A stretch of DNA of 64,000 nucleotides from Macrobrachium rosenbergii (GCF_040412425.1 NC_089744.1:26867501-26931500); one strand, 5' to 3'. Positions 13,893-25,986 are shown, counted from the first letter of the stretch. The notes: generated by a model from the sequence alone, not told the origin. Translations and numbers: made by a program.

Positions 13893-15830
13893 GAGAAACT
13901 TAAAGACATTGGCACGGTAGTTAATACAGATAATAATTTCTTTCACGAAGCCTTGCAGAGAAGAAACAATATTAGCGTTCTCCGTATACATATCGAGTAA
14001 GTTGACCAGAAAAAAAAAGTTTCCTCGAAGAATATCGGTAGTCTTTATGCACTGAATTCCTCTGAAGTACAACGTGACATGTTCTCTGAAGCAGTACTGA
14101 GACAACAAAAAATGATTGTTTTCTTTGTTAGTGTATTGAAGATTCGAAGAACTTGCCCAAAAGTGAAAAATTGGAGAGGTGAAGGAGGAAGAGGTCGATG
14201 CCTTCTTTGAGGATCGAAATTGCTTGATAGACGAAGAGGGGAGGGAGTCCCTTCTCCCTTTTCTTTTTTCCAAATTGGAATGGAATTGGTTTATCGGGTT
14301 GACATTCCTTACTAATTAATACGGTTCTTTTGATCTCTGGAAGGACCTTAGATGTTATAGGAAATTCTCAGGGATCAGAGGTTGAAGGTAAGCCCAACGT
14401 TTTCCATTTTTTCTTGTGTGCTTTTTCGTTAGCACGTAATTCGTATTGAAAGGTTGTTATAATGCTTTAGATGTTTCGAGAAGTGTCTCTTCTCGATTCG
14501 AAGTGTATAAGGCGTGCTTATGCACGAGTTTACGTATATTCACGAGCTCAATCATTCATACAAATTCTATGCTCGGAGGATGGATGCAGACATCACATCT
14601 GCCTCCACTTTTGCTATGTAAATTAGAAAACTAACTTACAAAATGTTACTTTCACTCTCTTTCGAAAGAGACTTTCCAAACAAATAGAAATCGAAGTACG
14701 AAAGAAATAAAAAAAAAAGAAACGAGAAAGTATTGGTAATCAATTCTACACTAGTATTAACTGGCTCTTGGCTTGTGAACTGACTTATTTCTTGGGTTAC
14801 CTTTTGTAACTCATTCTTCGCGTCTTCTCGAAGCCCTGCGTCACATGCAGATGTCAGGCGACGAATATATCTGACATTTCGTCCAGGGGTCTATTCTCGG
14901 CTCTAAGAACGAAGGGCAGAAATAGCTTAGGTTATGAAATACTCATCTCAGTTGCTATTGATCAATATGGCTATGACGGAATTCCTCGTCAGAAGATTCC
15001 ACCTTCTTTCTCTTTCTCCACTCCTTCATTCTGCGTACCCCTAACCCCCCCACCCCCGCAATTTATCCTTTTTCTTTCCGTTATTGCCTGTTTTCGCAGA
15101 AAGAAATGATAAGAACGGAAGAATTTTGGTTAAAATGATATTTTTGGTGACGTAATGGAGTGAGCTGATGATGACGTCGGCCCTGGATATATGATCTCAG
15201 AGGATGAATGATGGTTATGATAAGACACTTAAGTAATAAAAATGTTGATTGTGACAACGCAGAGATGTATAATGAAGATTATGACTCATAGGATAATGAT
15301 GATGGTAGTGATGATGACTGGAGAAAGTAGAAGCAGAGGAATCACTTTTGATATAAAGTTAATTGCTTTTCAGATTCAAAGAAAATCCGTAAATTATGAG
15401 GACATTAAACATTAGAGTGAAAGTTGAATATTGCAGTATGACGTTGACGAAACTGAAACGAAGAAAGAGTATAATCTGTCCGCTGACACACTTATATATA
15501 GGTCATCTTGTTCTCATTCAATACAGTGATAATATATCCCTCTATGTCATTGCTTAATATTTTTACATCCTAATGCTATGCTGCTTTTGTTATTCGAGAG
15601 CATGTTTCCAATTACAAGAAATTTATTGGAAGGGGAAAGGAGAGCCCCTTTATATACAAAGCCCTCACTCCTGTTAAAACACCTGGGATGAGAATGCATC
15701 ACGTCAGAGTCCCCATTAATAAGCAGGGCACGTCGTGATCAGATGTCGTTGAAATTATCCTTTTCCCTTAAAGCAGTCATGACAACCAACACTCTGCTAG
15801 AGGTAACTTATCTCAAGAAAAAGGGAAGAG
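13893..15830. other. Unassigned stretch
   Basis: The 129-codon open frame on the minus strand at 13884-14273 has no recognisable domain and partly overlaps the SINE. Nothing else supported. Confidence 0.55.
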
Positions 15831-15835
15831 GACTC

Positions 15836-15837
<2 letters not shown>

Positions 15838-15905
<68 letters not shown>

Positions 15906-15919
15906 AGAAAAAAGGGGAA

Positions 15920-15978
<59 letters not shown>

Positions 15979-15989
15979 AGAAAAAGGGA

Positions 15990-16073
<84 letters not shown>

Positions 16074-16112
16074 TCCAAGGAAAAAGAGGAGGCTCTCTCT
16101 CTCTCTCTCTCT
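15838..16112. repeat. Composite (CT)n array with repeated A-rich spacers
   Basis: Four CT runs are separated by related spacers: CAAGAAAAAGGGAAGAGGA, CCAAGAAAAAAGGGGAACTT, CCAAGAAAAAGGGAACCTT and TTCCAAGGAAAAAGAGGAGG. It begins with CTGT steps. The unit is therefore (CT)n plus a ~20-bp purine-rich spacer, a higher-order tandem repeat. Long Ser-Leu and Arg-Glu open frames here are artefacts. Confidence 0.95.
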
Positions 16113-17658
16113 CGTATGAAAATGTGTGTCGTACGTGAACATACGCAGGAAACGCACGCATATAACGCAGTTATTTACAAGTAACACGTGTTTATCATGT
16201 TATCCAGTACACAGTACGGTATATTAATTGCTCAAGGAAATGAAACGTCATGATTATTATTGCTCAAGGAATTAGATGTAGCTACGGGTGGTAATGGATT
16301 ATGTCAAAAGCTAAGAAACAAAATGTGAATTATGAACCCTCGTTAGACCAAAAGCTGCATTCACTGCAAAGTAATCTTTTCTACTCTTCTCGACGCCAGT
16401 TTAAAAATTACGCACAGAAATATCAAACAAGGGCGTGACTTAAATTCACCACGAAGGTTCGCTTTCGGATACCATGGAGTAATAATATTCTTTTTTATAA
16501 AATACTTCAGGATACACTGCAATCAACGGCATGTTTGGCGGTCAGGCTTTTTCCTTATCTGACAAAAGCAATTAGATAATTATCGAATATTCAAAACACA
16601 TTCTTCTGATTATCACAACTATTCGCCACCTGTCAATGATTTTTTTCCCCATAAATTTGTAACCGCTTCAGAAACTCAAACAGAATCTCTTCATTTTCTT
16701 ATAGTTTTTCTGACTACCAAGCTTGCTTCCCATCAGTACCTCTCCAAAAGAGTGTTTTGTGACACCGAAGAGTGGTTAGTAATAAGATTTCTCCCATGGG
16801 TTATATTTACTCATAATCCAGCCATTAGATATAAAAGTATATCTTATAGAACATAATTTGATAATAGAATTATATTCCGTCTTCTATAAAAATGCTTCAT
16901 TTCTTCTTGACTAGTCTGGTTCCTTGGTTCACAGGTTAAGGAACAATGAACATTCAGTCTTACAATACCTTCTCCTCTGTTACAACCCCTGAAACTAAAT
17001 ACTGCTCCACATTTCAGTTGCGTAAATTGTTTTCAGTTAACATAAACCTTCTCTTAATTCCCTATTGTCATCCAAAAATTATAATTATATTCTTTCAACA
17101 TTATATTTAAGTGATTTTAGGTTTTAAATTGTTTTTTTTCTTAATCGTGAGGCCTGTTGTTTTTACTCTTTAAGGAAAAAGTAATCCGTCTAAATTGCTT
17201 TTTCCGTGTTTTCTTCACGCATATACCTTTTCGTATCTCATTTTACCGACTTGGTCTCATTTTTATATCGCAAAGGTAACAGGCTTTCCAAACCATCGTC
17301 TCAATTGTTAGTTTCTGTTCTTACCATATTCCTTTGAATAATATATTTTCCCAAATCATCAGCACAGCTTCCAGATAGTGGGATCTTTTCGAAATCTGCT
17401 GTGCTGTATGGGTGAGACATTTGCTTGCTTAATTTCATACTTCAAGGAATCTTCACCCTTTGGTTTGGGCACCATCTGGCTTGTTCAGAAAAGTTTGATA
17501 GAAAGCGTTGATTGTCAAACTTCTCCGTATAGATCCTTACTCCAGGCCTGTTGGAAATTATTCTTTCATTTCGCATAATTACAAGCTAAGGTACATCTTC
17601 CTTTCCATGCCTTTCCATACCTGGTAGTGTTGGTAGTGTGACGGAAAAAAAACAGAGC

Positions 17659-17661
<3 letters not shown>
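16113..17661. other. Unassigned AT-rich stretch
   Basis: No supported gene or repeat seen. Confidence 0.6.
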
Positions 17662-17742
<81 letters not shown>

Positions 17743-17757
17743 TATTATATATATATA
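17662..17757. repeat. (TA)n array flanking the gypsy-like element (left)
   Basis: TA array with ATTATATG interruptions near 17734-17750. It runs directly into the LTR terminus at 17758. Confidence 0.97.
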
Positions 17758-18645
17758 TGATTTTACCAGGATCAACACTTACCATTACTTTAGCCTTGTT
17801 ATCTAAACTTCGTGGGTCCAGATAATCATAAAACACAAGAAAAGGGGGATTTTCATATGAGCCTAGGGCTCTACTCACAAGGAATGTGTATGTCAGTAAA
17901 TGTGTATGTAAGTAAAAATACGTATATTTACACAAAAGAATATCAGAAGATGAAAGAATGTTGCATTCAGGTTTGCAGGGGCCTGAGGTGATGTTTCTAC
18001 TTGATGAACTCGAACTTGGAATCCATTAGTGGGGTTTTACACAGGGCACAATCCAAGGGTATTCCACTGAACATTTTGGTCCCTCTGAAATGAGTGGTTC
18101 AGGTATTACAAGCCAGTAAATGGCCTCACGACTTCATGACGTCCCTCGAGTGTCTGACTTGTGTCTCCTGTTGTTGTTGTTTTAGATTTAGCTGGCCTGG
18201 TGCCAGCACGGGTTCTTGTTCCTAGAGCAGCCCGTAACTCTATGTTGATGAGTCCGTGAGATGGGTAGGTTAGATGAAAACTTTATTATGATGCATGAAA
18301 GTGATTTTGGTGGGAGTCGTGTCTCCTTCGTCTGTCCCTATTTAAGGCATCGGCCGAGGGACGGGGTGGCGGTCCCTTGACAGTGCAGTAGTCATCTTAC
18401 ATGAGTCAACTCGTCCAGGTGTGCCGAACATCTGGCCGCTTCTCGGTGGGGTGCCTGCAAAGAATCCCACACAGATCACTTTGCCCCAAAAGAGAAAGTT
18501 GTAAAGTAGCTTAAGGATGCTAAGCTTCTTTAGGGAGGTCCCTTAATCCATCTTTTCCATACCTTCGACCCGCGTTAAGCAAATGCCAGGTCAAGGATAA
18601 AACAATAAAACAGAGTGTTTTTATAGTGGCTTCTTGCGAGATACA
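17758..18645 (-). repeat. 3' LTR of the gypsy-like element
   Basis: Homologous to 23762-24872 (shared GTGGGTCCAGATAATCATAA, AGTAGCTTAAGGATGCTAAG and many more). It has lost the segment equivalent to 24150-24508 (about 359 bp), which includes the likely poly(A) signal. It has gained a ~150-bp insertion at 18169-18318. On the minus strand it starts TGTATCTCGC and ends GGTAAAATCA. Confidence 0.85.
18169..18318. mobile_element. ~150-bp element nested in the 3' LTR, with target-site duplication
   Basis: Flanked by an exact 8-bp repeat GTGTCTCC (18161-18168 and 18319-18326; 11 of 13 if extended left). The other LTR has the uninterrupted site once (GCGTCTCC). One end is TGTTGTTGTTGTTTTAG, i.e. (CAA)n on the other strand, which looks like a SINE or LINE tail. 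It contains AGCTGGCCTGGTGCCAGC, itself a near-palindrome. I see no tRNA boxes. Confidence 0.75.
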
Positions 18646-20418
18646 ATAGCTCCCCGCGCAAGATGTCCTGTCGCACCTTCAATCGGGTGCGAATGTCAAT
18701 TAACAACAAGAAGTCAGCAGAAAAATGCTTTACGTTACTCTAAATATTTCCCTGTAATGATCTTTAATTATAGTTTGTTCATTTAAGTCTCTGCGGCGCA
18801 CAAAGTATATGATATCTCACTGAGGAATGAACTGAACAATTTAGGTTACTCGCAGAGTGCATTGTGGCTTACAAACAAGGCAATTTCCATTACGTGAAGG
18901 TATTTGTAAGTCACTAAATAGCCTAATTAGAATGATACTTCAACTGCCTGGAATTTGATAATCACAAGAGCTAAACTCGACAAAATATAAGTTACTGAAA
19001 ACTATGAGGCATGGGCAGCTAAGGATATAAGAGGTTACCGTAAAATACTAACACAAGTCTTAAAATACACATGCGCTTAATGTTAAACAGTGAATAGAGG
19101 CATGCAGTTAGTTTGCCTTGAGGAGGCGTTGCGATGCATGGTACATGGTTCGTGTTAGATGTTAGATGTCACCATGTTTTTATGCAGATCGGCGGCACAG
19201 TGCTGGGCTTGGCACTGAAGCCAACGGCACCCTTATGAGCATGACAATGAGTGCCTAGGAAGGTTCTAATTACGGGGGAGTAACACTTACCAATTTTGAC
19301 TTTATGATAATTTCTTTAGCTAATGACAACTGACTTAATAATTTCTTTTGCTAATGACAACTGACTTGATAATTTCTGTAGCTAATGACAGCTGACATAA
19401 GATTTAATTGTTTTTCCAAGGGGTTTTAAAAGAACATCGCCATTTTTAGGCGGGGGTTCATGTACTATAGGGTTGCCATTTTTCACGATTTGTATTTCGC
19501 CATTTTTATCGTTTTACTGGCTTTTTATGATGCCATTTTTACGCTTTGGTTTTCTGTTAACCGGGGCGAAATTTTAATGATATTCATTTAATGTACGAAT
19601 GAACAAAGTAAACGAAGGGGGGGGGGGGCGGGCGGGGAGGAAGGAAGTTCCAGTTATTATAAGAAGGAAAAGAAATAGACAGTCAAGGGGCCGTGACACC
19701 GCTTTCTGGATCGCGGGCCATGATCCTTGTACTACAAAAGGTGGCACTATAAACCCAAGGGCGTGAGTCTAAGACTTGAGATTATTACAAAAATCAAAAG
19801 AGAATAAATGACATATTCAAAGTAGCCAATAATGGTAGAATAAAGGTAATTATTACGTATGCCAGAATAATACTCCATAACCTGTGGAAGACAGCTAGGA
19901 CCATTTCTTAGCCCAAGAGGGCCGCAAAGGAACCAGAGAGCGCGACCCCTCTGGAAGGATCAGTTGCCAGCATCTACGCCCATGGCACTGTGCCATTTTT
20001 GCACTTGTAATAGTAATAACAGATGGTAATGCATATCGTATTTAAATGCCTCCTGCTGTGGTAGGCAATGAAGGGGAGTCATAAGACTTATGCAGGTGGC
20101 CTAATTATCAATGGCACTCTGCATTTGCAGAGGTGATTAAGTAAAATGGGGGGCCTAGGCAAGGCATGAGCTTGCATGGGCGTGTTGGGTGTTCCCATGT
20201 GTAAAACAAAAGTAAGTAGTAATCACAGGGAGAAAGGAAATGTTATAGGAAAGGATAAGGAAGAGTGTTACAAAAGGGAATGAAAAGAATAGTAGAGCAC
20301 CTTGACATCCTCTTTCTGGATAGAAGTGCCAAGATCTTCGGAGGATGAAAGGGTGGCACTGTGCCAAGTTGGCACATGTGCCAGGAGAGCTCGGAGGCTC
20401 TCTTTAAGCTACCTAGAA
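18646..20418. other. Internal region of the LTR element without recognisable domains
   Basis: Where pol (RT, RNase H, integrase) or env would be expected on the minus strand, I find no catalytic motif. It holds a 31-bp triplicate (19307-19399), a G-homopolymer tract (about 19617-19642), several CCATTTTT words, and near-palindromes TGGCACTGTGCCA (20354-20366) and TGGCACATGTGCCA (20370-20383). CATGGCACTGTGCCAT recurs near 19981. Confidence 0.6.
19307..19399. repeat. 31-bp unit repeated three times
   Basis: Unit ATAATTTCTTTAGCTAATGA followed by CAACTGACTTA. Copies differ by a few bases. Confidence 0.93.
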
Positions 20419-21495
20419 TTATCCACGCCCATGGTATTTCCTCCATGGACCTCTCCTACGTCGATGGTTGTTCTCGGCCGGGGAATCAGGGGGACCCAAG
20501 CCCGGAACCAGTGCGTGAGTGCCACCTGCGTCAGCTTCCTTGACAGCTGACACAGGGACCTTCTTTGCTAGTTCTAACATGATCCGTCGCAGCTCTTGGA
20601 GTTCATTGGCCAAGTGAGGGATGGCAGAATCCTGACTCGCAATTGTGTCTGCGATGGACTGAGACAGAGAGGAGGCGGTTGGGTGGGGTGGGTGGGTGAG
20701 AGGCTCGCAGGCAATGACCAGCTCAGGCACGGGTTGCAAGGCTGCACCTTTGGGTGAGCTTCCGCTGTGGTTGGGAGGAACCATCTCTCTTACCGACGCT
20801 GGTAGCAGGGCCAGGCCGGGAGAAGAGAGGGGGTCCTGAGTGGGATCCCTTGAATGGAGATCGGGGGCGTGCTCTGGTGCTGGCACTAAGGCAGGGTCAG
20901 GCACTATCAGTGGATTCGTGTGCTCGTCGGTCAGGACGGATGGAGCTTGGCATTGCTCAGTGCATGCAAGTGGCACTGGCAGGGATTTGGAATGGGATTT
21001 AGCATCTCCTGGAGGGAGATCTGATTGGGGCCCTGGCACTGGCACTGAGGCAGGGCCGGGCACTGGAACGGGATCGGGAATCGATCGAGGGGGCCACTGT
21101 ATAACGTACTCAGGTGGCACTGGTAGGAACTGCACGTCCTTATGGTACCCAGGGGGCGCCAGTATTGACTTGGGGAAAGGCGGTGGAGGATTACTCATGC
21201 CTGAGGAATGAGTTGGGGAATATGGACCCCTGGATTGTCGTGACTTAGGTAGGGACTGAAAGTCCTGTTCCAGGAGGACGTTATAGCCTCTGGGAATATA
21301 GCTTGCTACTGCAAGATTGCAAATTTTAGATTGATGAGGTCTTGTGACTCTCAATTGAACTGTAGGGAGTATCATTTTAAACTGATTTATTCCCTGGATT
21401 GTGACAAGTTTTCGTCTGTTGATGATAGCTCCATAGGGAACTCTGTCCCTTCGTATGAAAGAGATATGCGCGCCAGAATCATCAAATGCTTTGAC
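20419..21495 (-). pseudogene. Retropepsin-like protease fused to a proline-rich, coiled-coil tail (LTR element)
   Basis: The open frame on the minus strand runs from just after a TGA (21496-21498) to a stop at 20419. Near its start is the aspartic protease signature DSGA (21469-21480), then SFIRRDRVPYG, and later SYIPRGYNVLL with a following QDF, which matches the C-terminal fold block of retroviral-type proteases (Gly usually before QDF, here Glu). An ATG lies at 21375, but that start would omit the active site, so the protease is probably read from gag by frameshift or is now broken. After the protease come ~150 residues rich in Pro, Val and Ala (PVPVPGPASVPVPGP), then an amphipathic segment (LANELQELRRIMLELAKKV) and a basic end (NHRRRRGPWRKYHGRG). 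In gypsy elements RT normally follows here. It is absent. The role of the tail is unknown. Confidence 0.65.
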
Positions 21496-21527
21496 TCAGC
21501 GCGCGGGGTAGCTGCCCCAGGGAGGGG

Positions 21528-22590
21528 CTACATATAAGGGACCTTCGGCGGGAGGGCCCAAGGACTCGGAATTCGTGATGGCCAAGGCGACGACAGGAGT
21601 ATTTGATTTATTATTTTTAGGCCATTTTGCCCATGAGGGAGAGTGGCCATACACCTTGCACGCTGTGCAATAGCTTTGGCTAAAATCTTTTCATCCTGCC
21701 CCTGTGGAGGGCGCAGACGAGTTAATTTAGTTGATGGGTTTCCGGGAGAGGGTTTAGAAGGTGCTGTTTGCTTGTGTCGACACTGCTTGGTGGGATGCCC
21801 GACTTTCTTACAGAACCCGCACACAACAGGTTTCTGTGATTGCCCATTCTTCGGCAGAGGGGCGCCGGCGAGGAAGGAGGGGGATAGATTTTCCGCCCCA
21901 TGGAGCTGTTGTGGGCGTGATGGGTGTCCCATGTGTCGGCGAGGCGACAGCACTCAGCCAGTGTCGTGGGTGCCTTTTCGCCTATATGAGTGGCTAGGGC
22001 AGGAGGCGTGTAGAGCAAGAAATGCTCTAGTTCAAATTGTTTGAGGATGACCTCGGCGGAGTAGACTCCCAGGGATTCTAGCTATTTCGCAAGGGCTTGC
22101 TCAGATTGGTATGCCTAGTCGGTCCAGGTCTGGCCTGCTTCCTTTATTTGCCCTCTCCAACGCCGCTCCAGCGTTCGGGGGTGATTTCTTACGCCTTGGT
22201 GATGGCTTGGCGTACAGATCCCAATTTCCTTGATCCTCCCCAGGGAGGGCATGGAAGGCGATCAGGGCCTTCCCCCCGAGGAACTTAGCTAATAGTAGGG
22301 AGATTTCGGAGGGGGAGAGGGTGTAGCAGCCCAGGACTTTCTCTGCCCTGTCAAGCCACACCTCAGGTTTGGCTTCGGTCCATTTCGGCATGAAGGCATG
22401 GGCCTGGCTGAGGGCGCTTGTCCCTGAGGGGGGAGAGCGGTTGGAAGTGCCAGTTTGGGCCATCTGAAGCTCGTGGGCCCGCTGCCTTTCTCTTTCTTGT
22501 CTTTCTGCCTCCTCTTGTTTTTCTCTGGCGATTCTTTCTGCCTCCCTTTCTTGTCTTTCTGCCTCTTCTTGTTTTTCTCTGGCCCGAATG
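21528..22590 (-). pseudogene. Retrotransposon gag (coiled coil, capsid, CCHC zinc knuckle), frame-broken
   Basis: Read on the minus strand. First comes a Glu/Arg/Gln-rich coiled coil (AREKQEEAERQERE, repeated twice, about 22490-22585), in frame with MAQTGTSNR (22463). Then a capsid-like part follows: KPEVWLDRAEKVLGCY, then (frame changed) QFELEHFLLYTPPALATH and APTTLAECCRLADTWD, similar to the capsid of Ty3/gypsy gag proteins. Last is a zinc knuckle CGFCKKVGHPTKQC (C-x2-C-x4-H-x4-C, 21780-21821). At least two frameshifts and an in-frame TAG at about 22082-22084 break it. The knuckle would bind element RNA in the particle. Family assignment to Ty3/gypsy is likely, lineage unknown. Confidence 0.8.
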
Positions 22591-22780
22591 GAGTTTTTGG
22601 GTTCGTCTCATAGGATGTAGGGTTTTGGGGATCCTTGGACGGCCTGAGCTAGCTGTAGCGAGAATTGGTTGGGTTTTAGGCTTGTCTCATAGGATTTAGA
22701 GTTTTAGGGATCCTCGCACGAACTGAGCCGGCTTTTGCGAGAATTGGCTGGGGTTTTAATTTCTTGAATAAACCTCCCGG

Positions 22781-22807
22781 TTAGGGGAGTCCCGATACAG
22801 TTAGGTT
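22781..22807 (-). other. Conserved leader block shared with 47690-47717
   Basis: On the minus strand, AACCTAAC then TGTATCGGGACTCCCCTAA. The same words occur on the plus strand near 47.69 kb with one extra A. It lies ~200 bp upstream of gag. Confidence 0.75.
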
Positions 22808-23737
22808 CGAGACTCAGTGAGCGTTGGGACGATAATAATGATAACCCCCAAATACAATAAATGAGAGAACAAAACTGAGACAAACCTGATTATAAACAAA
22901 GTAACAAAAAAAAAATTTAGTGGGAATGGATAGGATGCGCATGGGGTGGGGGAGGGGGTTGAGGAGGGAGGGTGTAGGCGTGTGTAGGTCGAGTTATTTT
23001 TAGACTTGGTGTCTAGGCTACAGGTTCACTGACGTGTGGGAAAATTGGCTGGGTTTGTAAACAAATTGGTTGGTGTGGCCTACGTAACACTGAATAACGT
23101 ATAACAGGAAAATGCTAATAATAAGATGTACAGGAAATCTTATCATAGAGCTTGAGTATTCGCCAACTAAATGGAAAGTAACCAAATTTTACGCTTTCCT
23201 AACAACTTGTTCCTACCTTTTTTCCTATTTGAATTCTAATCTCAACTAACACGAGAGAGGGGTTAAATTTCCTAAGTATCAGCAATGCAAACTGATTGGT
23301 CCCACGTGGGGGATTGAAACACATGCCTAACTATTTCACGACAACAAAATTGTGTAATTAATACAAAGAGGAAATATGCGCACTATTTCCTTTTCTTTTA
23401 AAATTTTGCGACGCTTAGTCTTCTTTAACTAGCCTAACATAAAATCATGCAAGCCACATGCAAAGGCTATCAAGACTTGTGATTTGATTATTAATTCTCT
23501 CCTCTTGGCTAATTGGAATCATGCATTCCCTAACGTTCCCTGTTTCCTAGGATCAGTCACGTTTTATTTCCTATCCTAAAATAAACACATCATGCTCACA
23601 TGGAATTCCTTGGCTTGTGCACTTGGATTTTACACAAAGGTTCGTCGTTGTCTCGCACCCAGCTAGCTTTGCTAATTGCTGATACGGCAAGTTGCAAACA
23701 AAAAAACGGGGGGATGCAACCCGCTAATAACGACATC
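22808..23737 (-). other. Leader between PBS and gag of the LTR element
   Basis: No open frame of note. It contains a G-rich patch at 22935-22975 and, on the minus strand, TGTTACGTAGGCC (start about 23089), which could mark the start of a small second LTR remnant ending at about 22801. This is uncertain. Confidence 0.5.
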
Positions 23738-23755
23738 TAAGGCCAAAGGTCGCCA
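23738..23755 (-). promoter_or_regulatory. Primer binding site-like sequence
   Basis: TGGCGACCTTTGGCC on the minus strand, six bases inside the 5' LTR. TGG is expected for pairing with a tRNA CCA end, and TGGCGACC is a common gypsy PBS start. The same 14-mer TGGCGACCTTTGGC recurs at 42952-42965 (minus). Confidence 0.6.
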
Positions 23756-24282
23756 TTTTTATGATTTTACCTGGAGAAATGGTTACTATGAGCCAGGTAT
23801 CAACACTTACCGTTACTTTACCCTTGTTATCTAAACTTCGTGGGTCCAGATAATCATAAAACACAAGAAAAAGGGGGATATTCACATGAGCTTAGGGCTC
23901 TACTCACAAGGAATGTGTATGTAAACACGTTAGAGTTAAAGTAAAATTATGTAGTTGTACACAAAAGAATATCAGAAGATGGAAGAATGTTGCATTCAGG
24001 CTTGCAGGAGCCTGAGGGGATGTTTCTACTTGATGAACTCGAACTTGGATCCATTAGTGGGGTTTTACACAAGGCACAATCCAAGGATATTCCACTGCAA
24101 ATTGGTCCCTCTGAAATGAGAGGTTCAGGTATTACAAGCCAGTAAATGGAGATAGGAAAATACTCAAAAATTCGAGGCTGCACTGAGGGTGCCACAAGGC
24201 CTCAAATGAGCAAAGATAGGCAATCACTTAATACACAGACATTTGAATAACACTGGTATCACGAGGCAAAGGAAAATTAGAA

Positions 24283-24288
24283 TTTATT
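24283..24288 (-). promoter_or_regulatory. AATAAA poly(A) signal candidate in the 5' LTR
   Basis: AATAAA on the minus strand, ~280 bp downstream of the TATA-like box. Its equivalent lies in the part deleted from the 3' LTR. Confidence 0.4.
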
Positions 24289-24565
24289 GGCCCTTAAAAG
24301 AAACACTTGAAGGGCAGTTCGTGACTGATAGGGACTCTTTAACAAGCACTTTACCATGTAGAGGAAGGGATCTCCAGTGAAGAATGGCGAAGAGTGGGTC
24401 CGTGGTTCACTAGACAAAATATGACTAGGGTGTGTGTTCCTGTGACAAAGATGGGACGTCAGTCACTCCTCCAGTATAGCGGTCCCGCGTGTGTCTTATG
24501 GCAATCTGCCTCACGACTTCATGAGGTCCCTTGGGTGTCTGACTCGCGTCTCCTTCGTCTAACCC

Positions 24566-24573
24566 TATTTAAG
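24566..24573 (-). promoter_or_regulatory. TATA-like box in the LTR
   Basis: CTTAAATA on the minus strand within CCTTAAATAGGG. The same site is kept in the other LTR (CCTTAAATAGGG, near 18340). Position fits a U3 promoter. Not proven. Confidence 0.4.
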
Positions 24574-24873
24574 GCATCGGCCGAGGTACGGGGTGGCAGT
24601 CCTTGGACAATGCAGTAGTCATCTTCCATGAGTCAACTTACCCAGGTGTGCCGAACTTCTGGCCGCTTCTCGGCGGGGTGCCTGCAAAGAATCCCACATA
24701 GATCATTTTGCCCCAAAAGAGAAAGTTATAAAGTAGCTTAAGGATGCTAAGCTTCTTTAGGGAGGTGCCTTAATCCCTCTTTTCCATACCTTCGACCTGC
24801 GCTAAGCAAATGCCAGGTCAAGGATAAAACGATTAAACAGAGTGTTTTTATGATGGCTTCTTGTGAGATATAA

Positions 24874-25260
<387 letters not shown>

Positions 25261-25986
25261 TTTTTTTATAAAGTCACCTCTGTGGCACAATACACAAACA
25301 TAGAAACTACCGTATAGCTATTTAAAAAGTAATGGTCTAAAATTATTATTTACAAGCAGTTCGTCCAGTTTGTCATTGTAGAATCATATGTGATAAAGAA
25401 AAATCGTATTGATGTAATCAACAACAGCCTATGGATTTCTTCATTGAAAAAATATTAATCTTTAAGTTTTGATGGAGTAGTAAAAACGCTAACTCATTCT
25501 CCCAATAGATGTCATTATTATTTATATCCGGAATCACTCTTAAATTATAGCTCATTTCACTCTGATTATAAACATGTGAACCTCCCCCGCTCCCACCACC
25601 ACCCTTCTTGAAGAGACGGGGGGAGGGGGCAGGTGCTATATCATTAGCGGACAGCAAGATGCTGATTGCGCTGACGCCCATGGTTTGTCAGGATAGATGT
25701 GATCTGTCGCTTATCAATAGACGATAAGGCGAAGGGGGAAGGGTATTGTTACGTAGGAAGGCTTAATAATAGAGGACTGGGGCGACCCTTGCACCTTATG
25801 GTGAGTGACGGAATTTGGGTGTGCTTGATATTGCCTTCTTGCTGCTGTATGTAGGCTTAACTAAGGGCGCGGCCCACTGACCAAACTCCTTTCAGTCCTT
25901 GCAGTTCAAGTTTTATCGATGGTAGTGATTTGGAATCTATCGGAAAGGTTCATTATAAATGTGCCATTATTTTAACTTTATTTCCC
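25261..25986. other. Unassigned stretch
   Basis: The 87-codon minus-strand frame at 25418-25681 is not recognisable. No repeat seen. Confidence 0.55.

Larger units (their letters stand above)
17758..24872 (-). mobile_element. Gypsy-like LTR retrotransposon, degenerate and lacking visible RT/integrase
   Basis: Defined by a pair of homologous ~0.9 and ~1.1 kb direct repeats (17758-18645 and 23762-24872), with TG...CA termini read on the minus strand (CA/TG in the left copy, one terminal base changed in the right copy). A primer-binding-like TGGCGACCTTTGGCC lies just inside the right LTR. A minus-strand gag has a CCHC zinc knuckle and is followed by a retropepsin. Order on the minus strand: 5' LTR, PBS, ~1 kb leader, gag, PR with proline-rich tail, ~1.8 kb without recognisable domains, 3' LTR. 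No YxDD reverse transcriptase, RNase H or integrase motif was found, so it is either a deletion derivative or a non-autonomous family. It sits between (TA)n arrays on both sides. Confidence 0.8.
23762..24872 (-). repeat. 5' LTR of the gypsy-like element
   Basis: About 1.11 kb, the more complete LTR copy. Minus-strand ends are TA(TCTCACAAG) and GGTAAAATCA. The first dinucleotide, TG in the other copy, has mutated to TA. It retains the 24150-24508 segment deleted from the other LTR. Confidence 0.85.

Noticed and set aside
13890..14273. 129-codon minus-strand open frame
   Set aside because: No recognisable domain, low-complexity Ser/Lys composition, and it overlaps the SINE head. Consistent with chance.
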